A DNA stretch of 64,000 nucleotides, taken from NCBI GenBank assembly GCA_963965975.1, contig OZ014411.1, forward strand, positions 10,107,501-10,171,500, in the 5' to 3' direction. A program made the position numbers and the translations under genes. Positions 14,401-24,657 of the stretch are shown one piece after another. The stretch comes from Xestospongia bergquistia. Its lineage: Eukaryota; Porifera; Demospongiae; Haplosclerida; Petrosiidae. The notes beneath the pieces were generated by a model. That model saw only the letters and a list, made by a program, of their open reading frames with translations. It did not search any database and was not told the DNA's origin. Position 1 is the first letter of the stretch. Every line of letters begins with the position of its first letter.

Positions 14401-16806
14401 TCAACAGTGTTAGAATTATTGTCCATTCTTGGAAGTAAGGGTCTCATCTTGTTTCTGGCTAACACATGGGTAATTATTGACAAAAAGGCTCTCTTAACTG
14501 ATGTAAATGGGGTCTTATTCAATAAAACCATTGATCGTGAGCGTAAACCAGTTGCTAGTAATACTGGTGTAATGCCTGTTTCTGCTCTAGCTAACCTTTT
14601 CCCTAAACACAACACAGATATGCTTATTCGCTTCTTGACAAGTCTACAGTTTTGTCATGAAATGAATGCTTTGGCTGTTTCTAGTATAACTAACAATGTG
14701 CTATCTGATGACTCTGCTCTTAGTAAAGATGAGAAATTTTTATTTTTTCCTGCACTCATTACTGAAGACAAGCCCTCTCAAGTTTTTGAAACAACAGATG
14801 GATTTGGTTGGTGCTTATGGTGCCCTGAATCACAACAATTTCTCTCCATGCGTTTTCTCCATACTCTTCTTCATCGCTTAGCCTTTACTTGCTGCCCTCC
14901 TCCTCCCGAGGAAGCTGCCTTTATTACTGAAAATCTGGCAATCCAGGAGTTGCATCGAGTCTGTATTATGTGGAAAAATGGTATATATTGGAAAGAGGAG
15001 AATATAATCGAAGTAATGGTTGAGGTTACTGAAGATAACCGATGTGTTACCATTCTTGTATCTCATAGCAGTTTAATCGAAAGCTATAAACTTCGTGCAT
15101 CTCTCATTAAAGAAGTACTTAGTCTTAAAAGTCAGTTGTGCCAATGTACAGCAAAACAATTCGTTATTGCACCTGGTAATGTTAAGAATGTCATAGATAA
15201 GGAACAAGCAAATCGTGTAGTCTATTCACTTAGAGAAGCTGCTAAAGGAGTACTTGCGAGAGAAAATGTTTCTTCAACTAACAATGAAATTGTCAATGTG
15301 CAGTTAGTTGTTGGTAAAAAAGAACCATACCTCTGTATTGTGCCTCTGCTGACCAAAGCACTTTTTACTGACAGCAACAAAGATCTCCAACTACCAGATC
15401 ACTATGTCCAACATATAAGAGAAGTATGCAGTGAGATTATGTCCTCCTATCCATCATCTGATTTCACTTACTTTGCTGTAAGAGAACATCTAAATCAGTA
15501 TAGTATTTTTGCTGGACGTAATCCTTTGGTAAGCTTATTAATATCTTCTGTCTAAACATAATCAAACTTTTGGTCCTACATAGAGTATACCTTCTCCACG
15601 CATTAAAGATGAAGTAATGCAAAGGTTATCAAAACATGTTCAGAAAGGAACAGCAAAAGGTTGTATAAATGTCATATTATTTGGTTCTTAAATTTTGTAT
15701 TTTATATCTACTACTTATATATTTGATTATTTTCATTAATTGTTAAATATTGTTATATTGCAGGTAGTACCCAGGATGATTTCCCTAAATTATGTATGTT
15801 ACACAATCATATATGACAGGTCATTTTATCTTATTGTTGTACTTACAGTTGAAAGGCCTACAAGATGTGCAGTTTTAGTCCAACTATCTAGTATTAATGC
15901 TTCATGGCGTAGTATTGGTAATGGTCTTGGAGTAAGTTACAATGACCTTCAAGGTTTGGCTCAACGCAATGATTCAGATCAAACAAGACTTGATCATGTT
16001 ATTGAGAAGTGGTTTAAGATGAATGGTGAAGGTGAAGGTGCTCCTGTCATTTGGAAGACCATTATAGAAGTAGTAAAGGGACCACTTATTCAAGACAAAG
16101 CTCTAGCTATGACAATATATGAGTCCTTGAAACGAGAAAATTCTGTACAACAGAATACTCAAAGTAAATATGTAATACTATCATTACAGTTAGAAGGAGT
16201 TGTATTTGATTAGTGAGTCATCAGAAATAAAATTGTATCAATTCACTACTTATCTTCTACATTGTTTATTAACTATTCTTTAACTCTATTACATTTCATT
16301 TTCTTGTTGCATTTTCTAGGCAGTATTGATCCATCTGAAATATTTCTAGAACATTTTGCTGACATTTGTGATGCCATTGAAGTTAAACCACTGCCCATTG
16401 TTAACCAACTCCTTGTTGCTAAGTTGATATCATTAAATTTAAAAAAAGATGTAGAGAGTATGAGTGGGGATGCTTATGACAAAGCAAACAAAGTAGTTAA
16501 TGATCTACAACGACAGGTTGATGAAAAAGGAATGGCATTTTTAAAAGCTATCTGCTGTTTCTTTCTGAAGCAGAAGCATGATTTAAAAGATATTGGCACA
16601 AGAATGAAAAGTCGACTAAAAGTAAGACATATTATCACATATTATACAATTACTAATTATATAACTAAGTCTTTAATAATGTTATGATTAAGTAATCTAC
16701 TGTATTTGACAATTGTTTTTATTTTCTATGTACACAGGAGCAGTTTTTCTTCGAACCTTTCTTTCATGTCTACATCCCTGATGAACTTCAGGTTAACTCT
16801 CCTTAG
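2479..16806 (+). CDS. Ankyrin-ROC-COR-Death-CARD-like ROCO protein
   Basis: Likely intracellular death-fold signalling GTPase, closest in layout to the DAPK1 C-terminal half. Exons read by splice signals and phase: 2479-2546 (tentative), 4941-5033, 5400-5516, 6092-6190, 6349-6447, 7482-7583, 9106-9207, 9348-9446, 9761-9859, 10267-10365, 10958-11059, 13462-15528, 15584-15659, 15764-15793, 15849-16163, 16320-16621, 16738-16806. From 4941 this is 3870 nt, a whole number of codons. Eleven ankyrin repeats come first, ten of them one per phase-0 exon. The large exon has the P-loop GKKEAGKSS (about 13705), DFAGH (13879) and GSHIDEL (about 14080) as G1, G3 and G4, then COR. Next comes a Death domain (conserved W near INASWRSIGNGLG) and a CARD-like helical domain ending EQFFFEPFF. 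No kinase domain is seen. The start codon is unresolved because the first exon needs an upstream phase-1 partner. Confidence 0.85.
6674..7238. mobile_element. TIR element in ROCO intron
   Basis: A 565-bp insertion in the intron between the fourth and fifth ankyrin exons. Its ends are inverted copies of TTATTAGYCTYATACCCAGG, extended by a pyrimidine/purine-rich stretch. A 62-codon open stretch at 6813-7001 has no recognised domain. The right end (about 7110-7238) is repeated near 39373-39500, so this is a dispersed family. Probably a non-autonomous DNA transposon; family not identified. Confidence 0.75.
8585..8967. mobile_element. Small TIR element with CAGGGTTTC ends
   Basis: Inverted termini CAGGGTTTCATTTAA (about 8586) and TAAATGAAACCCTG (about 8951) bound a 0.38-kb segment in the ROCO intron before the sixth ankyrin exon. 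G-runs and C-runs just inside each end strengthen the fold. It has no coding capacity. CAGGG-type ends resemble hAT-like MITEs, but no clear 8-bp target duplication was seen. Confidence 0.55.
12442..13255. mobile_element. Inverted-repeat element in long ROCO intron
   Basis: Diverged inverted arms of about 140-175 bp lie at 12442-12617 and 13115-13255; both contain AACTAGGCTTAC and TACATAGTGGTTACAAAC in opposite orientation. About 500 bp lie between them with no credible ORF. It occupies the 2.4-kb intron (11060-13461) between the last two ankyrin exons. The rest of that intron is AT-rich and shows nothing else recognisable. Confidence 0.6.
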
Positions 16807-17502
16807 TTAGTACCCAAACTTTTATATTTTTTTTACTTTTTATATATGCCTTCTTCATGTATTTCTTTGGTATATCTAGGTCAGTAAATACACTAAAAAC
16901 TTAGAAAGTCTATACCCTTACATTTATGTTATGCATGGCTGCTGCTAATTTTTTTAAATTTATTTGTTAATATACATTACAAAGTAATCTCTATTATATC
17001 AATAGCATAAAACATGAAGCAATCCACGATTACATTACTACAACATCTCATTAAAACATATGCGTCGTCATTCAGTAATTGCCTTATAATTTTCTATAAC
17101 ACAATCTTAATAATAGTAGTGGGTTGTTATCTAATGTAAATGAGTTAATTAATCAACAAGATGTCTAAAGAGTTGAACTAGTTGGTCGAATTTATCTTGT
17201 GCATCCTACAATAGTGCTATGTAGCTAGAGTATATAATATAGTACTAACTTAACTAGCAAAGTCTTGTTTTGTTTACAGTGTTAATTAGTTCCACTATTT
17301 TTAGTTGTAAATCTCTCCAGGAGACACACCCTGCATTAGTTGAGGATTGAAATGAAAGAAAAGAATAGGATCATGATATTCTGAGATTAGATTGCAAATT
17401 TGCAAGCAATTGTCTCCAACTCACTAATCAATTAGAAATAAAACATCGTGTAATATATAAACTAACAACATTATACTGTCAAACATCCAACATGGACATA
17501 AC
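16807..17502. other. ROCO 3' flank with decayed minus-strand ORF tail
   Basis: This flank resembles 37.9-38.4 kb and 1.4-1.77 kb, so it travelled with the CARD-like exon. On the minus strand, 17150-17290 matches the two exons annotated at 38248-38477, but the upstream exon carries in-frame stop codons. This copy is therefore a relic. Nothing else is supported here. Confidence 0.6.
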
Positions 17503-18753
17503 TTAAGGTAAAAATATCTGAAAATTTTTTTCAGCTTTTTTTGATGGAATCATGTAAAGATACTTGTTCTAATAATTGATCATGCTTTAAAAAACTTTTT
17601 AAACCCTAGTACTTTGCAGAAATGTAGTTTGATTCCTTAATATCTGCAATGTTTGGAGACGTCAAATAATAATATTAAAGAACCTAGAGAGCTGAAACTT
17701 TTGAAAATTAAAGATGAAGTCAATTACTACAATTTTACGGATGGATTTATTTCTATAATAATATTTGACATTTTTACAAAGCTATAAACCTTCCCTACTT
17801 TAATCACTATTATTATTACATGTTATACAAATCGTACAAAGAAATGCATCCGTAAAAGTACTAAAAATTGATCATTTTCGTTCTTGAACTTGTCAGCAGG
17901 TTGTTACATTATCCATAGAATCAAAAATCACAACAACAGTATCTAACAGTGCAAAAGTCGCCATCTTGATAATGAATAATCGATTTTTATTAATTAAAGC
18001 CAATGAATACACTTAGTGTCAGGTTATTGATAAGTGACTTTCGCGGGGTTAAAATAGTTAAATATATTATTACTATTTTTATTATTGTTGTTATTACTGT
18101 TATTAAAGCATGGTCTGCTTTGAGATGAAGGCACATAAGACTACGAACAATAATAACAATAATAATAATAGTAATAATAATTAATACATTTTATTTAACT
18201 ATTTTAACCCCGCGAAAGTCACTTATCAATAACCTGACACTAAGTGTATTCATTGGCTTTAATTAATGAAAATCGATTATTCATTATCAAGATGGCGACT
18301 TTTGCACTGTTAGATACTTTTGTTGTGATTTTTGATTTTATGGATAATGTAACAACCTGCTGACAAGTTCAAGAACGAAAATGATCAATTTTTAGTACTT
18401 TTACGGATGCATTTCTTTGTACGATTTGTATAACATGTAATAATAATAGTGATTAAAGTAGGGAAGGTTTATAGCTTTGTAAAAATGTCAAATATTATTA
18501 TAGAAATAAATCCATCCGTAAAATTGTAGTAATTGACTTCAACTTTAATTTTCAAAAGTTTCAGCTCTCTAGGTTCTTTAATATTATTATTTGACGTCTC
18601 CAAACATTGCAGATATTAAGGAATCAAACTACATTTCTGCAAAGTACTAGGGTTTAATAAATTTTTTAAAGCATGATCAATTATTAGAACAAGTATCTTT
18701 ACATGATTCCATCAAAAAAAGCTGAAAAAAAATTTCAGATATTTTTACCTTAA
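17503..18753. mobile_element. Long-armed foldback (palindromic) element
   Basis: Two arms of about 600 bp are near-perfect reverse complements, meeting at a short spacer near 18100-18150 flanked by AAT/ATT microsatellite. The outer ends are TTAAGGTAAAAATATCTGAAA and its complement. The arms contain no substantial ORF. A single diverged arm is found at about 38766-39372. Long-armed foldback elements of this kind are usually non-autonomous DNA transposons. Confidence 0.85.
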
Positions 18754-19040
18754 AATGTATACATAAACAAAAATTTCAAACTGAGGAAGAAGAAACTATT
18801 GCCTAGCTCATGACCATATTTGAAAGTTGAGTATATGTGTGAACATTAAACATTTTCTTATAAGGTCATCTAAGTGTGATTTAGACAGTTACGATATACA
18901 CCAAAAAAATCATTTAGGAGGCGTGGATCTAATAACTAGCTCACTGATCCTAGTAATCAATACGCACAATAGCATTAATGATATTCATAGGCAACAAACA
19001 GCGCGCCCCACAAGAGCATGAAGACAAAATCTGCAGTATA

Positions 19041-19047
19041 TATAAAA
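19041..19047 (+). promoter_or_regulatory. TATA box of structured RNA copy 1
   Basis: TATAAAA lies 34 nt upstream of the first base of the core's closing stem. The same box sits at the same 34-nt distance in copies 2 (23640) and 3 (34282). This spacing fits an snRNA-type promoter (Pol III type 3) or a Pol II TATA promoter; the T-run terminator favours Pol III. No transcription data are available. Confidence 0.55.
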
Positions 19048-19074
19048 GGAAATGAAAACCACCATGGATAAGTT

Positions 19075-19432
19075 ATGTTGTGGGCCAGCGTTCTGCAATG
19101 CATCAGACCTCTGAGATGGTTACCAGCATACTCTTCGGAGTATCCGAAAGGCCGACTAGGATAGGGCTGGTAGTCTCCCTTTAAACGAGAAGAGGCTGGT
19201 GTATTTGTGGTTCCCGGTTCCCGAATGCGATATTCCCTAAGAGCTGGAATCCCGTACGGCTGGTTTTAAGTTAGGGCGATGCTCCAGCCAGGATTACCTC
19301 GTCTTCGGACGAGGGTTACCAAGCCAGGTGGCAGTCCCAGCTAGCAATAGCAGGGAATCCTGGAGCCTAAGTGGAAGCCTGAGTGGGTGAGCGAGTAGGA
19401 ATCGTTTGGGCAACACAACATGTTTTTTTTTT
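19075..19432 (+). ncRNA. Candidate 347-nt structured RNA, copy 1
   Basis: This GC-rich block in AT-rich surroundings begins with ATGTTGTG (19075-19082) and ends with its complement CACAACAT (19414-19421), giving a closing stem. A run of about ten T follows. Visible internal helices are TACCAGC/GCTGGTA (19121-19127 with 19166-19172); a UUCG-capped hairpin ATACTC/GAGTAT; a UUCG-capped hairpin CCTCGTC/GACGAGG (19297-19314); a GNRA-type GCTA-GCAA-TAGC hairpin (19340-19351); and a long-range stem GCTCCA plus GGATT with AATCC plus TGGAGC. All reading frames are interrupted. It does not match RNase P, MRP, 7SK, SRP or spliceosomal RNA signatures as far as I can judge. It could be a Pol III transcript, a SINE-like element, or the untranslated part of a transposon. 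Confidence 0.55.
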
Positions 19433-19974
19433 ACTTTGACTAAATCCTTGCTTTATTTTAAACTACAAGAATTGTCAGTCAATCCAAAGTAAAGTTAATG
19501 TTAATTTTTAGTTGCTAAAACTCAAAATTAAATGACATATTGGAAGTTCCTTTAATTTCAGTTCAACATCACACTAACTATAATATGTGAGACATCACGG
19601 ATGTTGTCACCATATAGATATTTGATGACAACATCCGTGATGTCTCACTGATTGAAGATCTCCTTGCAATTGTGCTAGCGCTATCATCACAACATTGTCA
19701 ATATTATAGTTTTCAATGGATCCTGGATAATAAGTTTCACAATTAGTCAGTAAGCTTGTTTGGAATAACAAAACATACCTTTTTTAAATGTAATAGAAAT
19801 ATGTTTATAATACTTCAGAACATTTTCAACTTTTGATGTTTTACAATATTAATTGATCAATTTTTAGAATTACTTTGCATTTGTCTAAATTGTAATAACT
19901 GTTTATTTGCCCTTTATCCACTTGAATTGTGGCTAAGATATTAAAGCTACATATTCTCTAACCATGGCCAGGAT

Positions 19975-20388
19975 TAAATCTGATCCTTTCCAATATCACT
20001 AATGTATATAGTATCATCGTGTACTGTAATGCATTTAATTCATCCTTTTTAGTGAACTGTCCTATATATACATCATTTGAAGAGAATTCTTGAATGCATT
20101 GATTGTAGTCATCAACCACCAATAGGTGGCCTTCTTTAGTAAATGCTAATCCCCAGGGTCTCGTTCCTTCAACTGAAAGGAAAGATTTAAATGTGAAATC
20201 AGCACCGAGGACTTGAATTCGATGATTATAGCTGTCACTAACATAGATATTGTTTGTTGTAGGATGAATGGCAATATCAATTGGATAATCAAACTCCAAT
20301 GGACCAGTACCCTTACTTCCTGTCAGTGAGATAAACTTTTGATTTAATTTTTTGCTACCTATTAAGGTGTTTAGTTGATTGTATTATC
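19975..20388 (-). pseudogene. NHL-repeat fragment (TRIM/NHL-type beta-propeller)
   Basis: The minus strand is open for about 130 codons and reads roughly two NHL blades. The diagnostic elements are FDYPIDIAIHPTTNNIYVSD, NHRIQV and a second blade RPWGLAFTKEGHLLVVDDYN. Such repeats form six-bladed propellers in TRIM-NHL proteins. Only a fraction of a propeller is present, with no RING, B-box or start exon. The frame ends inside the boundary of the dispersed repeat at 19973, so the 3' part appears cut by that junction. Most likely a gene fragment; an exon of a longer minus-strand gene is possible but no partner exons were found. Confidence 0.65.
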
Positions 20389-21656
20389 ATATATACATGT
20401 ATTTTGTATGCACAAATACAGCTGGGGTAATAGGTGTGGTGTCTCCTCTCAGCAAAAGAAAAAAATATAGAAAATTTTATTTTTGCTGTGCTATTAAGGT
20501 GTATAATTGATCATATTAGTCAAGTTCATATGTATTTTATATACATAAACACAGTCAAGACCATTGCAGGAGTAGATGTAATGTCTCCTTCCAACAAAAA
20601 TGGCAAATTTATAATTTTTTTTGGTTGGCCTATTATGGTATCTAGTTGAACATATTAATAATAACTTGTTGATGATAAAAATTAAACACATTTTGGTAGT
20701 TTCTAATTGATAATTGTTTTCCAATCAACACTAAGTATAATCTCTAATTTTTTAAACAAGGTAATGGGTTCTGCAGCAATAAATTTGAAGATATCATTCA
20801 ATGTTTATTTCATTTATTACGTTTCTGTTGACATATATGTAGGTTTGGTTGTAATGTCTTTGTTTTATATATTGTGATAATTTTTGACTTTAATTTTGTC
20901 TATTTTAGCCAATTTAATATTAGTATGCACTCTCATGCTATACACAACAATTTATATTATTACTGTTATTCCTCAGGCACCTTCGTCTGGTTTATTGAGT
21001 TAAATGTAAATATTACATATATATTCTTAATCTTTGTTAAATAAAGAAAAAATTACAAACATTATGACTGCCCCACATGTTGATATGGTAACGCCCACGT
21101 AACACCAAAAGTTGTTGCTTATTAAACACTTGGCTTGGTAGCATTCAGGCAATGAACCATTTTGATATAATCATATCAATTGAAGATCATTCTAACTGAT
21201 CAATTACCTGGTCTTCCTCAGTTATTTCTAATTTGTTGTACTATCACTTCAGTGTAGTAGGTGCATGATACAACAATATGAAACTGAAAATGTTATTGAC
21301 AATTCAAGTAGCTGTGTATAACACAATTACTGCCCATTATACAACTGGTTTTAGGATAGTTTCCTATAATATTTCTATGATCCTTCTAACACTGAGCTAA
21401 GTCTATTAAACTTGGAATCAAAAACATCGACAATGTGTTTCTTGTACCCTTCTAGAGAAGTACTCTCAGCCATGACTAACAAGTAACTAGGTCACCATAT
21501 TATGCCAATCTAACCATTGTCTGCTTAGTAAGGCCCAGACCCAAATTGCAGTATTCGGGTGAGACTTATGCATTGCTATATTTCTATCACTTGCTTGCTA
21601 GAGCCTAGAAGACATGTAGTAATTCAACTGTATTAACTGATCATCTCCTCAATAAT
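20389..21656. other. AT-rich spacer with a diverged tandem repeat
   Basis: A unit of about 125 bp, recognisable by CTATTAAGGTGT and GTCTCCT, occurs near 20350-20460 and 20480-20605, with a weaker third copy near 20630-20700. From 20760 to 21656 I see no gene or clear repeat. Confidence 0.5.
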
Positions 21657-22080
<424 letters not shown>

Positions 22081-22679
22081 GGACTGCAACAAGGTAAGTC
22101 GAAAGCCATTGGCTTAAGAACGTTATCCAAAGCTGGAGCACTTGAGGAACTAAAGGAGCTGTTATAAATTTAGATAACGAAGAAGAGTGTTTAGGTAATG
22201 ATTTTTATTTTTTAAGCCCCTATAAAATTAAAATAATTATGATAAAAATTATTATCTTTAGTAGTGTTGTTCTAGTTTGCTTATTAAGTAGGACTAGTTT
22301 TATTCTTGTCCCTTAAAAGTTACAGTATTTTAGTAGTATTAATTATTTTAACAATCTTTTCTTTTAAATAAAACTTTCTCCTGTCGATCCTATCAAAAAC
22401 AGTATAATGATAAAACAACAATTTGGCAACAATTCACTTATAATATCATTTTTAGCTTTCTTGTATTTATCTCTGACTATGTTTTATTAGTAGTTAGGGG
22501 TCAATTTTTCATTATTAAAGAAACATGTTAAAAGAAATCACAAAGTATGTGAAGCACACATATGACAATTGCATTGTACACTCACCCCTAGACCTAAACA
22601 TTGCTAAACCTAATTTGTACAGCAAGTATACACTCAAATGAATTACATTTACAGAACAAATACGGTTAATATTGGTTTT
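22081..22679. other. Spacer, nothing recognised
   Basis: AT-rich sequence between the zinc-finger relic and the tandem repeats. No ORF, hairpin or repeat that I could support. Confidence 0.4.
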
Positions 22680-23160
22680 ACAATGTTAATACATTAATAA
22701 TACAATCATTGAATTAATTATCATCACATATACAATTGTAGAACTACTAAAGAAAAGCGATGTATTATTTACATCTGTTTTACGATGTTAATGTATTAAT
22801 AATACAATCATTGAATTAATTATCATCACATATACAACTGTAGAAAAGCGATGTATTATTTATAATGGTTTTACAATGTTAATACATTGATAATACAATC
22901 ATTGGATTAATTATCATCACATATACAACTGTAGAAAAGCGATGTATTATTTATAATGGTTTTACAATGTTAATACATTGATAATACAATCATTGGATTA
23001 ATTATCATCACATATACAACTGTAGAAGTACTAAAGAAAACGATGTATTATTTACATCTGTTTTACGATGTTAATACATTCATAATACAATCATTGTATA
23101 TAATTATATTGATAATACAACGTTAATACATTCATAATACAATCATTGTATATAATTATA
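22680..23160. repeat. Tandem repeat, 90-103 bp unit, about five copies
   Basis: The phrase ACAATGTTAATACATT recurs at 22680, 22783, 22873, 22964 and 23065. The units differ in whether they carry the GAACTACTAAAGAAAA stretch. All include AATACAATCATTG. It is noncoding. Confidence 0.85.
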
Positions 23161-23290
23161 TTGATAATACAACGTTAATACATTCATAATACAATCATTG
23201 TATATAATTATATTGATGATACAACGTTAATACATTAATATTACAATCATTGGATATAATTATATTGATAATACAATGTAAATCATTGAT
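23081..23290. repeat. Tandem repeat, 52-bp unit, about four copies
   Basis: Units containing TACAATCATTGTATATAA start at 23081, 23133, 23185 and about 23237. The unit appears to derive from the end of the adjoining 90-103 bp repeat. It is strongly AT-rich and palindromic in part (ATACAATCATTGTAT). Confidence 0.85.
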
Positions 23291-23514
23291 GATACAATCA
23301 TTGTATTTTTTTTAATATTGATTTTAATGTAAATATTACAATCATAAGATTATTGTCTGATAATTTTATCACTAATATTGTATAATTGTAAAATTTCATC
23401 CAAAAAACCATCAATATTACATCCATTGGTAAATATGCATACATATATAGTAATACAACTGATGTAAATATATTATTTTCCAAACATCGTATTTAGACTT
23501 TTTTCCCTGTGGTT

Positions 23515-24657
23515 GCTATAGTAATCATGTTCACAGATGTCGTTAGCTCACTGATCCTAGTAATCAACTAGCGTTAATGATGTTCATAGGCGACAAACAG
23601 CGCGCCCCACAAGAGCATGAAGACAAAATCTGCAGTACATATAAAAGGAAATGAAAACCACCTTGGATAAGTTGTGTTGTGGGCCAGCGTTCTGCAATGC
23701 ATCAGATCTCTGAGATGGTTACCAGCATACTCTTCGGAGTATCCGAAAGGCCGACTAGGATAGGGCTGGTAGTCTCCCTTTAAACGAGAAGAGGCTGGTG
23801 TATTTGTGGTTCCCGGTTCCTGAATGCGATATTCCCTAAGAGCTGGAATCCCGTACGGCTGGTTTTAAGTTAGGGCGATGCTCCAGCCAGGATTACCTCA
23901 TCTTCGGACGAGGGTTACCAAGCCAGGTGGCGGTCCCAGCTAGCAATAGCAGGGAATCCTGGAGCCTAAGTGGAAGCCTGAGTGGGTGAGCGAGTAGGAA
24001 TCGTTTGGGCAACACAACATGTTTTTTTTTATTTTTAATAAATCTTAGCTTTATTTTAAACTACAAGAAATGTCAGTCAATCCAAAGTAAAGTTAATGTT
24101 AAGTTTTTGTTGCTAAAAGTCTAAATTAAAGGACATATTGGAAGTTCCTTTAATTTCAGTTCAACATAACACTAACTATAATAATATGTAAGATATCACG
24201 GATGTGATGTCTCACTGATTGAAGGTCTCCTTGTGCTAGCGCTATCATCACAACATTGTCAATATTATAGTTTTCAATGGATCCTGGATAATAAGTTCCA
24301 CAATTGAGTCAGTAAGCTTGTTTGGAATAACAAAACATATCTTTTTTAAATGTAATAGAAATATGTTTATAATACTTCAGAACATTTTCAACTTTTGATG
24401 TTTTACATTATTAATTGATCAATTTTTAGAATTACTTTGCATTTGTCTAAATTGTAATAACTGTTTATTTGCCCTTTATCCACTTGAATTGTGGCTAAGA
24501 TATTAAAGCTACATTTTCTCTAACCATGGCCAGGATAATATAGATTGTGTGTAAAATAGCAACATTATTCTACATTTCTGGATATCTTCCTGTAATCCAT
24601 ATCAACTAAATTACAAGATTAAACCAGCAGTCACACTCTACACTCTCAAAACCTAAA
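23515..24657 (+). repeat. Dispersed structured-RNA repeat unit, copy 2
   Basis: Matches copy 3 (34148-35262) from GCTATAGTAATCATGTTC through the GC-rich core and AT-rich tail to the CACACTCTAC region about 120 bp beyond ACCATGGCCAGG. Relative to copy 1, the 22-bp palindrome in the tail is mostly deleted. The core has no net length change. Confidence 0.85.
23674..24030 (+). ncRNA. Candidate 347-nt structured RNA, copy 2
   Basis: The core spans 23674-24020, again exactly 347 nt. The closing stem is GTGTTGTG with CACAACAT, its first pair a G-U wobble where copy 1 has A-U. TATAAAA lies at 23640, 34 nt upstream, and nine T follow the core. One helix carries a mismatch here (CCTCATC against GACGAGG), so this copy may be slightly decayed. 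Function unknown. Confidence 0.5.

Larger units (their letters stand above)
18937..19973 (+). repeat. Dispersed structured-RNA repeat unit, copy 1
   Basis: First of three copies of a unit comprising an upstream AT-rich part with a TATA box, a GC-rich 347-nt core, a T-run, and about 540 bp of AT-rich sequence ending at ACCATGGCCAGG. Copies 2 and 3 extend further on both sides. Copy 1 instead abuts an NHL-repeat fragment at its right end. It carries a perfect 22-bp palindrome (19587-19608 with 19627-19648) that is reduced to a short remnant in the other two copies. Confidence 0.85.

Noticed and set aside
14313-15066. Minus-strand ORFs opposite the ROC-COR exon
   Set aside because: Shadows of a strongly coding plus-strand frame; no domain similarity.
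19075-19421. Hammerhead, HDV-like or other self-cleaving ribozyme in the GC-rich core
   Set aside because: A CTGAGATG and a later CCGAAAGG look suggestive, but they do not fit the hammerhead core spacing (CUGANGA next to stem II). I could not build an HDV double pseudoknot. The idea is left open only as a search to run.
19075-19421. Known Pol III RNA (RNase P, MRP, 7SK, SRP)
   Set aside because: The length and promoter layout fit, but none of the conserved sequence blocks I know for these RNAs is visible. Several dispersed copies within transposon-like units also argue against an essential single-copy RNA.
22680-23290. CRISPR array
   Set aside because: The repeats are tandem and contiguous with variable length, with no unique spacers, and the genome is eukaryotic.
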